A DNA stretch of 64,000 bases from CANLDA01 sp964021645 (GCA_964021645.1 CAXIAD010000006.1:1-64000); one strand, 5' to 3'. Shown: positions 8,330 through 16,484, numbered from the stretch's first letter. The notes: generated from the letters alone by a model not told the origin. Translations and numbers: made by a program.

Positions 8330-8408
8330 GTCGTGTTCCCTTGGATGAGCGGGCAATTATCTTGCGTTGGTGTGTTAATACGGGAAATATTACGCTTATG
8401 TCAATTCG

Positions 8409-8421
8409 CTGCATCGCGGCA
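8409..8421. promoter_or_regulatory. Shared 13-mer, ecm / acyltransferase intergenic copy
   Basis: CTGCATCGCGGCA, identical to 9939-9951 upstream of ccr. It lies about 80 bases upstream of the ecm ATG and 38 bases upstream of the divergent acyltransferase. The ends TGC and GCA are inverted. Candidate operator for a common regulator of the ethylmalonyl-CoA pathway (inference). Confidence 0.4.
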
Positions 8422-8458
8422 TGCCCCCATTTACGAAACGGTGATTTACTGTAAGTCT

Positions 8459-9823
8459 ATGGGGATGACTTCGACGATTGAAATACCTGTATGGCTGTTC
8501 ATATTGATCCTGGCGTTTGCGGCCGTCACGGCTGCGAGCCATTTTCTGTTGCCCTCAGTACGGTGGTTTTTTCGGCGACGCATGGAGCGTGTCGTAGGGA
8601 AACTGAATGAACGATTAGATCGCCCGATTGAGCCCTTTAAACTGGCCCGACGTCACGACATGATTCAGCGACTGCTTTATGATCCAGAGGTAACAAAGGG
8701 CATCGTAGAGTATGCGCAGGAACACGGTGTGCCTGAGAATGTCGCCTTTCAAAAGGCCCGCACCTATGCGCGTGAGATTGTTCCGTCGTTCAGTGCGTCG
8801 GCCTATTTCGGGTTTGCAATTCGCGCGGCCAAGTTTTTGTCCACCGCTCTATATCGGGTGCGGTTAGGGTATTACGACGAAGAGGCGCTGGGGCAGATCG
8901 ACAAAGAGGCCACGGTTGTTTTTGTCATGAACCACCGTTCGAACATGGATTATGTCTTGGTGACATATTTGGCGGCACAACGGTCCGCCCTGGCCTATGC
9001 CGTGGGGGAGTGGGCGCGGGTTTGGCCGTTGTCTGGATTGATCCGGGCGATGGGGGCCTATTTCATCCGGCGAAAGTCACGAAATCCACTATATCGCCGT
9101 GTTTTGGCGCGATATGTGCACATGGCAACGCAAGGCGGGGTGACGCAGGCGATGTTCCCTGAGGGCGGGCTAAGTCTTGATGGGGCGTTGCAAACTCCCA
9201 AGGTTGGTTTGCTCAAGTATATGACCGACGGGTTTGATCCGGCGGGACGTGATGTGGTGTTTGTGCCTGTCGCGCTGAACTACGATCGTGTGCTTGAAGA
9301 TAGGGTCTTGATCGCAGCGGCGGGCGGTGGCGGGCGGCGATTTCAGGCACGTATCAGTGTCGTTGCGGGGTTTATGGCCAAGCAATTGTGGCTACGGCTG
9401 CGAGGTAAATACCATAAATTCGGCTATGCAGCGGTGAGTTTTGGTAAGCCGGTGTCGTTGAGAGAGTTCTCGGAGCGTGGCGCAGAAGAGTTGAGCGAGG
9501 CGCTGGCACAAGAGTTGATCACCCGCATAAAGGTCGTCGTGCCTGTCTTGCCAGTTCCGTTGGTGGCAGGGGTCAGTCTGGATGCGGATGGGATGATAAC
9601 ACGTGATGGCGTCGTTGCGGAGTTTACGCGCCGGGTGAACGCATTGGCGCACGCACATGTTCATCTACCTAGGGATGATGTTGGATATGCGACCGAGGTG
9701 GGTCTGCGAATATTGATCGAGCGACGCATGATCGTGAAAGTTGGTGAGGGCTATCGAGTCGCCCCAAATCAACAGGACGTGCTTGCGTTCTATGCAAATT
9801 CCATTAGTCATTTGCTCAAGTAA
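8459..9823 (+). CDS. PlsB-like glycerol-3-phosphate / lysophosphatidate acyltransferase
   Basis: 454 residues from ATG 8459; ATG 8465 is equally possible since neither has a clear ribosome site. A hydrophobic anchor spans about residues 9-35. All four acyltransferase blocks are present: NHRSNMDY (HX4D catalytic pair), GAYFIRR, FPEGGLS followed by PKVGLLKY, and VPVALNYDRVLE. The block wording is closer to PlsB (GPAT) than to PlsC, though the protein is much shorter than E. coli PlsB. It probably acylates glycerol-3-phosphate at the inner membrane in phospholipid synthesis. It is divergent from ecm and precedes ccr on the same strand with a 151-base gap. The exact substrate is not certain. Confidence 0.8.
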   Translation: MGMTSTIEIPVWLFILILAFAAVTAASHFLLPSVRWFFRRRMERVVGKLNERLDRPIEPFKLARRHDMIQRLLYDPEVTKGIVEYAQEHGVPENVAFQKARTYAREIVPSFSASAYFGFAIRAAKFLSTALYRVRLGYYDEEALGQIDKEATVVFVMNHRSNMDYVLVTYLAAQRSALAYAVGEWARVWPLSGLIRAMGAYFIRRKSRNPLYRRVLARYVHMATQGGVTQAMFPEGGLSLDGALQTPKVGLLKYMTDGFDPAGRDVVFVPVALNYDRVLEDRVLIAAAGGGGRRFQARISVVAGFMAKQLWLRLRGKYHKFGYAAVSFGKPVSLREFSERGAEELSEALAQELITRIKVVVPVLPVPLVAGVSLDADGMITRDGVVAEFTRRVNALAHAHVHLPRDDVGYATEVGLRILIERRMIVKVGEGYRVAPNQQDVLAFYANSISHLLK

Positions 9824-9886
9824 ATTCGCACTTGCAGCATTTATTCTGCGACTGCGGGGTTATTTAGTTTCACAATTGCCCTAATT

Positions 9887-9916
9887 TTGGTTGCAATGTT
9901 ACTTTGTGGCTAATAT
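9887..9916 (+). promoter_or_regulatory. Candidate ccr promoter
   Basis: TTGGTT (9887-9892), 18 bases, TAATAT (9911-9916). Transcription would begin near 9922. Downstream, CGCGAT (9932-9937) can pair with ATCGCG (9943-9948) in the leader, overlapping the 13-mer shared with the ecm upstream region. Confidence 0.35.
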
Positions 9917-9938
9917 CCATCTTTCAGAAATCGCGATT

Positions 9939-9951
9939 CTGCATCGCGGCA
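9939..9951. promoter_or_regulatory. Shared 13-mer, ccr upstream copy
   Basis: CTGCATCGCGGCA, 23 bases before the ccr ATG and identical to 8409-8421 upstream of ecm. It overlaps a small leader hairpin, so it may act as DNA operator or as RNA structure. Confidence 0.4.
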
Positions 9952-9974
9952 ATCCATAACTTCAGGAGGCAAAA

Positions 9975-11261
9975 ATGGCTCTGGATTCAGATCACGGCAC
10001 GGCGCCCTACGACGCACCGGAAAAAGACCTGTATGAGGTGGGTGAAATGCCCCCGATGGGATATGTTCCCGAAAAAATGTACGCTTGGGCGATCCGCCGC
10101 GAGCGTCACGGCGAACCTGATAAATCGTTTCAGGTCGAAGTTGTAGACACCCCCCCGATCGACAGCCACGAAGTGTTGGTTTTGGTGATGGCAGCTGGTG
10201 TGAACTATAATGGCGTTTGGGCTGGCTTGGGTGTTCCGATCAGCCCCTTTGATGGCCACAATGCTGATTATCACATTGCAGGATCTGACGCTTCTGGCAT
10301 CGTTTGGGCCGTTGGCGACAAGGTCAAAAGCTGGAAAGTGGGCGACGAAGTTGTCATCCATTGTAACCAAGACGATGGTGATGATGAAGAATGCAACGGG
10401 GGCGACCCGATGTTCTCTCCGTCACAACGTATTTGGGGCTATGAAACACCTGATGGGTCTTTCGCTCAATTTACGCGGGTTCAAGCGCAGCAATTATTGC
10501 CACGCCCAAAGCATCTGACTTGGGAAGAAAGCGCGTGCTACACACTTACTTTGGCAACAGCCTATCGCATGTTGTTCGGTCACCACCCGCATGAGCTGAA
10601 ACCTGGCCAAAACGTATTGGTCTGGGGTGCTTCCGGTGGGTTGGGTTCTTTTGCGATCCAGTTGATCAATGCCGCAGGCGGCAACGCGATTGGTGTGATC
10701 TCCGATGAAGAGAAGCGCGACTTTGTTATGGGTCTGGGCGCCAAAGGCGTGATCAACCGCAAGGATTTCGCTTGTTGGGGGCAACTGCCCACTGTGAACA
10801 CCCCTGAATATGCAACATGGTTCAAAGAAGCCCGCAAATTCGGCAAGGCAATCTGGGATATCACTGGCAAGGGTAACAATGTTGACATCGTGTTTGAACA
10901 CCCCGGCGAGGCGACATTTCCGGTGTCAACTCTGGTGTGCAAAAAAGGCGGTATGGTTGTGATCTGCGCGGGTACGAGTGGTTTCAACTGCACCTTTGAC
11001 GTCCGCTATATGTGGATGCATCAAAAACGCCTTCAAGGCTCACACTTTGCCCACCTCAAACAGGCAGCTTCGGCCAACCGTTTGATGGTAGAGCGTCGGA
11101 TTGATCCATGCATGTCAGAAGTGTTCTCATGGAATGAAATTCCTGATGCGCACATCAAGATGATGCGCAACGAACATAAACCGGGCAATATGTCGGTGTT
11201 GGTTCAGTCTCCAAAGACTGGGTTGCGCACATTAGAAGACGTATTGGACGCTGGTCAGTAA
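9975..11261 (+). CDS. ccrA: Crotonyl-CoA carboxylase/reductase
   Basis: 428-residue NADPH-dependent enzyme of the medium-chain dehydrogenase family. It reductively carboxylates crotonyl-CoA to (2S)-ethylmalonyl-CoA, the signature step of the ethylmalonyl-CoA pathway. It shows the N-terminal MPPMGYVPEKMYAW segment, the acidic CNQDDGDDEECNGGD insert, WGASGGLGSFAIQL (NADPH-binding Rossmann loop, about 213-226) and FEHPGEATFPVS (CO2-pocket region). A canonical AGGAGG ribosome site lies seven bases before the ATG. Ecm, a later enzyme of the same pathway, is 1.6 kb away on the other strand. A strong terminator follows. Confidence 0.97.
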   Translation: MALDSDHGTAPYDAPEKDLYEVGEMPPMGYVPEKMYAWAIRRERHGEPDKSFQVEVVDTPPIDSHEVLVLVMAAGVNYNGVWAGLGVPISPFDGHNADYHIAGSDASGIVWAVGDKVKSWKVGDEVVIHCNQDDGDDEECNGGDPMFSPSQRIWGYETPDGSFAQFTRVQAQQLLPRPKHLTWEESACYTLTLATAYRMLFGHHPHELKPGQNVLVWGASGGLGSFAIQLINAAGGNAIGVISDEEKRDFVMGLGAKGVINRKDFACWGQLPTVNTPEYATWFKEARKFGKAIWDITGKGNNVDIVFEHPGEATFPVSTLVCKKGGMVVICAGTSGFNCTFDVRYMWMHQKRLQGSHFAHLKQAASANRLMVERRIDPCMSEVFSWNEIPDAHIKMMRNEHKPGNMSVLVQSPKTGLRTLEDVLDAGQ

Positions 11262-11296
11262 GAATCAAATTCTCTGAACAGCACCAAATTGGTTTG

Positions 11297-11342
11297 GAAA
11301 CACCCGCGAATCACACCCGTGATCGCGGGTGTTTCTGTTTTT
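11297..11342 (+). terminator. Rho-independent terminator of ccr
   Basis: GAAACACCCGCGA (11297-11309) pairs perfectly over 13 bp with TCGCGGGTGTTTC (11323-11335), followed by TGTTTTT. Confidence 0.85.
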
Positions 11343-11402
11343 GGGAATGGGCTGATTTGGTTTCAATTACTTAGAAAATGTCCCCTCACTATTTTGGGGG
11401 AG

Positions 11403-11423
11403 TTGAAATTCGTGAATTTTCAA
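11403..11423. promoter_or_regulatory. Quasi-palindrome upstream of the luxR operon
   Basis: TTGAAA (11403-11408) and TTTCAA (11418-11423) flank TTC..GAA, giving a 21-base near-palindrome with one extra T. Its size fits a lux-type box, but the sequence does not match a consensus I know. Confidence 0.3.
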
Positions 11424-11450
11424 GAAGAAACAACTCGTGCTATGCTTGTG

Positions 11451-11465
11451 TTAACCTTTCATTAA
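11451..11465. promoter_or_regulatory. CtrA-binding site (TTAA-N7-TTAA)
   Basis: TTAA, CCTTTCA, TTAA: a perfect match to the alphaproteobacterial CtrA consensus, followed by C as is usual for good sites. It ends 22 bases before the first codon of the small ORF upstream of luxR, where it would cover or adjoin the promoter. Confidence 0.7.
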
Positions 11466-11487
11466 CCACTGAAAAGCGAGAATTAAC

Positions 11488-11703
11488 ATGAAATACAATT
11501 GGATACTCGACGTTCTCGCAGACCTGAAAACCTTCGCACATGCAAATGGGTTGGAAGCGTTGGCCGAACAGCTGGATGATACACAGCTGATCGCCGCGAC
11601 TGAGATTGTGTCGAAGGCTGAAAGGGCGAGCGCGCAATCACATGGCGATGAAGCAGCGGTTGGAACTGATACTGGAGGAATTGGAGCGCGCGCGAGAGCT
11701 TGA
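11488..11703 (+). CDS. Small conserved protein preceding luxR
   Basis: 71 residues beginning MKYNWILDVLADL. The first 45 residues form an amphipathic helical region (LKTFAHANGLEALAEQLDDTQLIAATEIVSKAE in two pieces); the tail is Ala/Gly-rich. I recall small proteins with this N-terminus upstream of luxR-type genes in other roseobacters, with no known function. The last 62 bases overlap the luxR start in a different frame, which implies translational coupling. A perfect CtrA box lies 22 bases upstream of the ATG. No transmembrane or DNA-binding motif is visible. Confidence 0.65.
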   Translation: MKYNWILDVLADLKTFAHANGLEALAEQLDDTQLIAATEIVSKAERASAQSHGDEAAVGTDTGGIGARARA

Positions 11704-12361
11704 GGCTCTGCAAGCAGCCATAGTGGCGCTGCGTGATCTATTTAGTGTGGACCACATGGTCTATCACTGGGTGAACTCTGATGGAGAGCAATATGGATGC
11801 GGAACCTATTCAAGCGATTGGGTAGAGTTGTATGTCGCCAAGGACTATTTGCGGATCGATCCGGTCATTGTGGGGTGCTACCAAAACTTTCACCCTGTGG
11901 ATTGGAAAAGGCTGGATTGGTCAAGTAAGGCGGCCCGCACCTTTCAGGCAGAAGCGATCGAACACGGTGTTGGCAATCAAGGGTTTTCAGTCCCCATCAG
12001 GGGGCCAAACGGCCAATTCGCTCTGTATACCGTCAGCCATAATTGCGATGATGAAGAGTGGGGAGAGTTCACAGAGCAACACAGGCGCGATTTGATCCTG
12101 ATCGCCCACGAGTTCAATAAAAAGGCTCTGGATTTCGAACCATCGCGTACGCCAGAGCAATCCCGCGCTCTTTCCCCTCGTGAGGTGGATGCTATGACCC
12201 TGTTAGCAATGGGATACAGTCGGGCGCAAGTTGCCGATACGCTGTCGATTTCAGAGCACACATTGCGCGTTTATATCGAATCTGCGCGGTTTAAATTGGG
12301 TGCGATGAACACAACGCATGCGGTGGCACGCGCGATGAGTCGTGGTTTGATCGTAGTCTGA
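11642..12361 (+). CDS. luxR: LuxR-family acyl-homoserine-lactone receptor/transcription factor
   Basis: 239 residues from ATG 11642; ATG 11648 is also possible, and the purine-rich AAAGGGCGAG lies 12-20 bases upstream. The N-terminal autoinducer-binding domain keeps the key aromatic and acidic residues in order: W and Y in SDWVELY, D in RIDPV, W in PVDW, and G in the following GNQGFSVPI. The C-terminal HTH begins LSPREVDAMTLLAMGYS and contains the GerE-type recognition helix (SEHTLRVYIESARFKL). It should bind a long-chain AHL made by the adjacent LuxI and control target genes. It overlaps the upstream small ORF by 62 bases, and luxI starts 86 bases downstream. Confidence 0.93.
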   Translation: MAMKQRLELILEELERARELEALQAAIVALRDLFSVDHMVYHWVNSDGEQYGCGTYSSDWVELYVAKDYLRIDPVIVGCYQNFHPVDWKRLDWSSKAARTFQAEAIEHGVGNQGFSVPIRGPNGQFALYTVSHNCDDEEWGEFTEQHRRDLILIAHEFNKKALDFEPSRTPEQSRALSPREVDAMTLLAMGYSRAQVADTLSISEHTLRVYIESARFKLGAMNTTHAVARAMSRGLIVV

Positions 12362-12375
12362 TCGTTAACGGCGCG

Positions 12376-12430
12376 TCCGAAGTCGTTGATGGCGGTTAAC
12401 TCTTCTTCGTTAGCTCTCTTTTCCGAAGTC
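12376..12430. repeat. Direct repeat TCCGAAGTC between luxR and luxI
   Basis: TCCGAAGTC occurs at 12376-12384 and 12422-12430, both in the 86-base luxR-luxI gap, and the second copy abuts the luxI ribosome site. Possible binding site for the LuxR protein or a co-regulator. The spacing of 46 bases start to start does not fit a single lux box. Confidence 0.3.
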
Positions 12431-12447
12431 AACGGAAGGGACGCACC

Positions 12448-13086
12448 ATGATCCGCTATATCTATGCCAACGATCTAAACAATTTTCCTAAACTTAAGCG
12501 CAGCATGTTTTTAGACCGCGCAGACCAGTTCAAGACCCGTCTTGGATGGGATGTGCAGGTGAATGCGCAGGGAGAGGAGCGTGACGAATATGATGCGTTG
12601 AACCCGCTATATGTGATCTGGGAAAAAGCGGATGGCACGCATGGTGGCTCGATGCGTTTGCTGCCAACGACCAGTTCTTGCATGGTAAATGACCATTTTC
12701 TTAACCTAACGGATGGTGTGCGCATTCAAAGCCCGTTGATTTGGGAATGCACGCGGTTTTGTCTGTCACGTGATGCTGAGTCCCGTACAGCGGCAGCCTT
12801 GATGCTGGCTGGTGGTGAGGTGATGTGTGGATTTGGAGTGGAGCATTATGTTGGCGTGTTTGATGCGAGAATGGTTCGAATCTATCGCATGATTGGCTCG
12901 TCTCCCGAAATTCTGGGTGCCCAAGGCGAAGGTCGGGAAAAAATCAGCGTCGGATTGTGGAGCTTTACCGATCAGGCGCGCGAAGCTGTGGCCCGCCGTG
13001 CTGGCATCTCGCTTGAGTTGTCGAAAAATTGGTTTGATCGATCATTTGGCAGGGCTCCACAATACGCATTGGCGCGCACAGCCTGA
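12448..13086 (+). CDS. luxI: Acyl-homoserine-lactone synthase
   Basis: 212-residue LuxI-type enzyme joining an acyl-ACP chain to S-adenosylmethionine to make the quorum-sensing signal. All invariant family residues are present: R24, F28, W34, D46, D49, R70, E100 and R103. The region after R103 (FCLSRDAE...AALMLAGGEVMCGFGVEHYVG, read in parts) forms the acyl-chain pocket; chain length cannot be read with confidence. Ribosome site GGAAGGGA lies seven bases before the ATG. It is downstream of luxR on the same strand, the usual arrangement for autoinduction. Confidence 0.95.
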   Translation: MIRYIYANDLNNFPKLKRSMFLDRADQFKTRLGWDVQVNAQGEERDEYDALNPLYVIWEKADGTHGGSMRLLPTTSSCMVNDHFLNLTDGVRIQSPLIWECTRFCLSRDAESRTAAALMLAGGEVMCGFGVEHYVGVFDARMVRIYRMIGSSPEILGAQGEGREKISVGLWSFTDQAREAVARRAGISLELSKNWFDRSFGRAPQYALARTA

Positions 13087-13139
13087 AAAAGGCAAATCCG
13101 CTTCTGGTGCTTGTGATGACGCGACTGTAGGGTCGCGCC

Positions 13140-14672
13140 ATGACACAAAACTCCGTAACGCTTTCACATGATCAGGCAGACGCATTTGACAGAGTCGCAG
13201 AGATTCTGCGTCAGGCTGGCGTGAATTTGAGTGATAGCCAACTGACGCCCCCACGAGAGGGGAAAGAGGCGGTTGCCGCTGTGATTGGCAAGGCTGGGTC
13301 AGGGAAAACGCTATTGTTGGCGGAGTTGGTTACGGCCCTTGAAAAGGCTGGGGTCGATGTGATTTCTGGCGATTATGAGGGCAAACCACGCAAGGGCAGA
13401 CGCACGCTTGCCATTCTCGCGCCAACAAACAAGGCGGCAAGTGTTCTGCGAATGCGCGGCGTGCCCGCGACGACGATCCACCGGATTATTTACACACCTG
13501 TTTATGATCCTCAGTATGAGCAAATTGCTGAATGGCTGATGGGAAACCATGAACGGCCGAAGGTTGAAGGATTGACTGAGGAATCTCTGGACCGAGGGTA
13601 TGCATTTTATCAATTGCACAAATCCATACCGGGTGCCTTGGCTGCTGCGGGACTGCGGGGATCGGATTTCATTACCGGTTGGAAGCGTCGCGATGACCCA
13701 TTGGATATCGGGTTTGTTGATGAATCCTCGATGTTGGATGATCGACAATTTACTGATCTAAAAGAAATTTTTCCGACATTGCTGTTGTTCGGTGATCCGG
13801 CCCAGCTTGCACCTGTAAATCAATCGGGGTCGATGGTTTTCGACACATTGGCAGAGGATGCAAAGCTGTATCTCAGCCGTGTGCATAGGCAGGACGCAGA
13901 TAATCCCATCTTGGATCTCGCTCATGCTTTGGCGGACCCGCAGCTAGAATTCCACGACTTTGAAACCATGGTCGAGGAAAAATCCCGGCAAGATGATCGG
14001 GTCGTTTGGGGGCAACGGGTAGAGGTTGATTTGATGGCCCGCTCGCCAGTTTTGGTGTGGCGAAATGCAACTAGAATAAGGCTGATCAACGCATTTCGAT
14101 CTGTTTATGACGCACCTTCGGACGCATTATTGGCGGGCGAGCCGTTGATTTGTGATGGGTTGGAGTTACCTCTTAAGCACCGCAAGAAACGAATTGACCT
14201 TGAGGCGCGCGGTCTAATCAAGGGGGCACAGGTCGTCTATCTGGGGCCTGGGCGTAAACCTGGTTTCTCACGGCTTCATGTCATGGGGGCCGAAGATCCA
14301 CAGGTTTCAGCCGCATCAATTGTAAAGATTGAGATGCCAGACGAAGAAGAGCCGTTTATTCCCTTTGCTGCGCGCATGGGAGCCACGTTTTTGCATGGGG
14401 CTGCTGTGACCATTCACAAGGCGCAAGGCTCTCAGTGGGAGACAGTACAAGTGTTTGCGCCTGATCTGTCTGTAGCAGCGCGTATGGGGCGGTCTGAGGC
14501 AGGGCAACCGCTTTGGAAACGATTGGCCTATGTCGCGATCACCCGCGCTCAGGAGCGGCTGATATGGGTTGTGCGCAACCGATTGTCTAAGCCAACGGGA
14601 GTTCTGCGTGTTGATGATCTAAAGGCTGTGGCCGCGCCGCTAAAACTTGAGGAAAGCACAGAGCTTTTCTAG
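13140..14672 (+). CDS. RecD-like superfamily 1B DNA helicase
   Basis: 510 residues. Helicase motifs are in order: Walker A GKAGSGKT (residues 50-57), Ia-like LAPTNKAA, Walker B VDESSML (about 193), III-like LFGDPAQLAPV, V-like VTIHKAQGSQ, and VI YVAITRAQERL. This layout is that of RecD/RecD2-type 5'-3' helicases without the long N-terminal RecD2 extension. It probably acts in DNA repair or recombination as an accessory helicase; no RecB or RecC neighbours are present. It starts 53 bases after luxI, so read-through from the quorum-sensing operon is possible. It ends convergently with the Alph_Pro_TM gene. Confidence 0.88.
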   Translation: MTQNSVTLSHDQADAFDRVAEILRQAGVNLSDSQLTPPREGKEAVAAVIGKAGSGKTLLLAELVTALEKAGVDVISGDYEGKPRKGRRTLAILAPTNKAASVLRMRGVPATTIHRIIYTPVYDPQYEQIAEWLMGNHERPKVEGLTEESLDRGYAFYQLHKSIPGALAAAGLRGSDFITGWKRRDDPLDIGFVDESSMLDDRQFTDLKEIFPTLLLFGDPAQLAPVNQSGSMVFDTLAEDAKLYLSRVHRQDADNPILDLAHALADPQLEFHDFETMVEEKSRQDDRVVWGQRVEVDLMARSPVLVWRNATRIRLINAFRSVYDAPSDALLAGEPLICDGLELPLKHRKKRIDLEARGLIKGAQVVYLGPGRKPGFSRLHVMGAEDPQVSAASIVKIEMPDEEEPFIPFAARMGATFLHGAAVTIHKAQGSQWETVQVFAPDLSVAARMGRSEAGQPLWKRLAYVAITRAQERLIWVVRNRLSKPTGVLRVDDLKAVAAPLKLEESTELF

Positions 14673-14709
14673 GATAGCGGCGTCATTTCACAATGTTTGA
14701 ACAGGTCAG

Positions 14710-15471
14710 TTAGCCTTGGCGCAGCATTCTGAAAATAGCCGAGGCACCCCAGCCTGCAAAAATCGCGATCGCCAAAGACAACAGGCCGTATACGAGGGGT
14801 TGCTGGCGTGACAAATTGAACAACCACCGCTCCAACCCAACTTTGCGAACATCAATTGCGGTTTCAAATTCCGAAACGACCTTTCCGTTACGGGTCAGAA
14901 AAATACGGGTTTGATATGCACCCTCGGTCAGATTGGCGGGCATAGTGATGGACGTGCGAAACAGTGTTTGCTGATCGACAGCCACCGTGTTTTCGCGGGT
15001 TTGATATAGGCCATTCTTTTCACGAATACGGATGATTGCGTCCGCAAATTCCTGTGCGCCCTTTATGTGCATTGCCGCCCCCACAGAACGGATCGCCCGT
15101 TCAATAGAGATCCGGTGACGCAAATCCTCGACATCATTCAACACAACGTCGAAATCACCACTTGTGGCGACGGCGTAAAAGCTAGGGGCAGAATCAACGA
15201 GCACGCTGTCTACGTTGACCCAAATGCCGAATTTCTTTTCTTTGCGGCGCACTACAACAGGTTCCGCAGGACCGGAAACCGCGACGATCACCTCAAGTGG
15301 CGGTCCCTCAGGGATTGCAGCCTCGCGTTTGACGGCACCAAACACCAAGATTTCGGAGCCATCGAACGTGGCGGTAATCGCAACGCGGTCCTGACTTAAC
15401 CCAAGTACGACTTCCTCAGAAGCATGGGCAGGTAGGGCAATACACAGGATCAGGAGAAGCCAGCGAAACAT
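14710..15471 (-). CDS. Alph_Pro_TM (TIGR02186-type) membrane-anchored periplasmic protein
   Basis: 253 residues. A signal peptide spans 1-17 (LLLILCIALPAHAS), and the body is a beta-rich periplasmic domain. A C-terminal membrane helix (PLVYGLLSLAIAIFAGW) and a short basic tail follow. This matches the putative transmembrane family seen in alphaproteobacteria beside TauE/SafE permeases. Here the exporter gene ends three bases upstream, so the two form one transcript. A role as accessory subunit of the exporter is an inference from this pairing. No enzymatic motif is visible. Confidence 0.8.
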   Translation of the reverse strand: MFRWLLLILCIALPAHASEEVVLGLSQDRVAITATFDGSEILVFGAVKREAAIPEGPPLEVIVAVSGPAEPVVVRRKEKKFGIWVNVDSVLVDSAPSFYAVATSGDFDVVLNDVEDLRHRISIERAIRSVGAAMHIKGAQEFADAIIRIREKNGLYQTRENTVAVDQQTLFRTSITMPANLTEGAYQTRIFLTRNGKVVSEFETAIDVRKVGLERWLFNLSRQQPLVYGLLSLAIAIFAGWGASAIFRMLRQG

Positions 15472-15474
15472 GGG

Positions 15475-16392
15475 CTAGTGCCCTCCAGCGGCGCCGAGCG
15501 AAAACAGCTCTGACGGCATAAGTAGAAGATCAAGGGCAAGCTTGCCGCAGACCAGCAATACCATAAGAGCGAGCAAAACACGGAGTTGCTCTGCCTTCAT
15601 ATAGACGCCGATGCGCGTACCGATTTGGGCACCGATCACGCCACCAACCAGCAACAGAACCGCAAGCGCCATATCTACAGTATAGTTTGTCGTGGCATGA
15701 AGCAGTGTGGTGAAGGCGGTTACAAATATGATCTGAAACAGCGAGGTCCCAATGACAACCTTGGTCGGCATGCCAAGCAGATAGATCATCGCGGGCACCA
15801 TGATGAAGCCACCACCGACACCCATAATCGCGGACAGAATGCCAACAAACACACCAACCACAATTGGCGGGATAATCGAGATATAGAGACCAGAAACGCG
15901 AAAGCGCATTTTGAACGGCAGGCCATGAATCCAATTGTGATTCTGACGTTTGCGCGGTGCAATGTTCTTGCGCGATTTCCGAATGGCGTTCAGGCTTTCG
16001 ATGAACATTAGGCCACCGATGATCCCTAGAAAGATCACATAACAAAGCTTTACCAGCAGGTCGACTTGTCCCATCGACTTCAGATAGTTAAAGACCACCA
16101 CGCCAAAGGCGGCACCGGTTAAACCGCCAATCAGCAGCACCGTACCCATCCTGAAATCGACGGTTTTACGTCTGAAATGTGCCAAAACGCCGGAGAACGA
16201 AGAGGCCACGATCTGGTTGGCCTCGGTCGCGACTGCAACGGCAGGGGGTATTCCTATAAAAAACAGCAATGGCGTCATGAGAAAGCCGCCACCGACGCCA
16301 AACATACCTGACAATATTCCAACGAACCCGCCTAGTCCAAGTAGGAGGAAGGCGTTCACTGACACTTCGGCTATGGGGAGGTAGATTTGCAT
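15475..16392 (-). CDS. TauE/SafE-family sulfite/organosulfonate exporter
   Basis: 305 residues from ATG 16392; a TTG three codons upstream is possible. It has eight or nine hydrophobic helices arranged as two homologous halves, each opening with the family signature: GMFGVGGGFLMTPLL near residues 30-44 and IMGVGGGFIMVPAMI in the second half. A basic cytoplasmic loop (KSRKNIAPRKRQ) separates the halves. The family exports sulfite, sulfoacetate or related anions. The exact anion here is unknown. The gene is followed at three bases by the Alph_Pro_TM partner. Confidence 0.88.
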   Translation of the reverse strand: MQIYLPIAEVSVNAFLLLGLGGFVGILSGMFGVGGGFLMTPLLFFIGIPPAVAVATEANQIVASSFSGVLAHFRRKTVDFRMGTVLLIGGLTGAAFGVVVFNYLKSMGQVDLLVKLCYVIFLGIIGGLMFIESLNAIRKSRKNIAPRKRQNHNWIHGLPFKMRFRVSGLYISIIPPIVVGVFVGILSAIMGVGGGFIMVPAMIYLLGMPTKVVIGTSLFQIIFVTAFTTLLHATTNYTVDMALAVLLLVGGVIGAQIGTRIGVYMKAEQLRVLLALMVLLVCGKLALDLLLMPSELFSLGAAGGH

Positions 16393-16408
16393 GTTTTTCA
16401 ATAGCGTG

Positions 16409-16430
16409 CAGGCTGCCAGTTGGCAACCTG
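16409..16430 (-). terminator. Stem-loop after the nucleoside ABC operon
   Basis: CAGG-TGCC / GGCA-CCTG near-perfect stem (16409-16430, loop AGTT) 54 bases past the last permease gene. No U-tract follows on the minus strand, so this is only a weak terminator candidate. Confidence 0.3.
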
Positions 16431-16484
16431 CCAGCGCCCAAAAACGCCATCAGGACAGATTGACATCTGCAAACTGGACCTATG

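Noticed and set aside
8264..8458. N-terminal extension of the PlsB-like acyltransferase frame (65 residues upstream of ATG 8459)
   Set aside because: It runs back into the ecm coding region on the opposite strand, lacks any membrane or family-like sequence, and the conserved protein starts near 8459.
12376..12430. A canonical lux box between luxR and luxI
   Set aside because: Only a direct repeat was found; no 18-22-base inverted repeat matching a known lux box could be seen.
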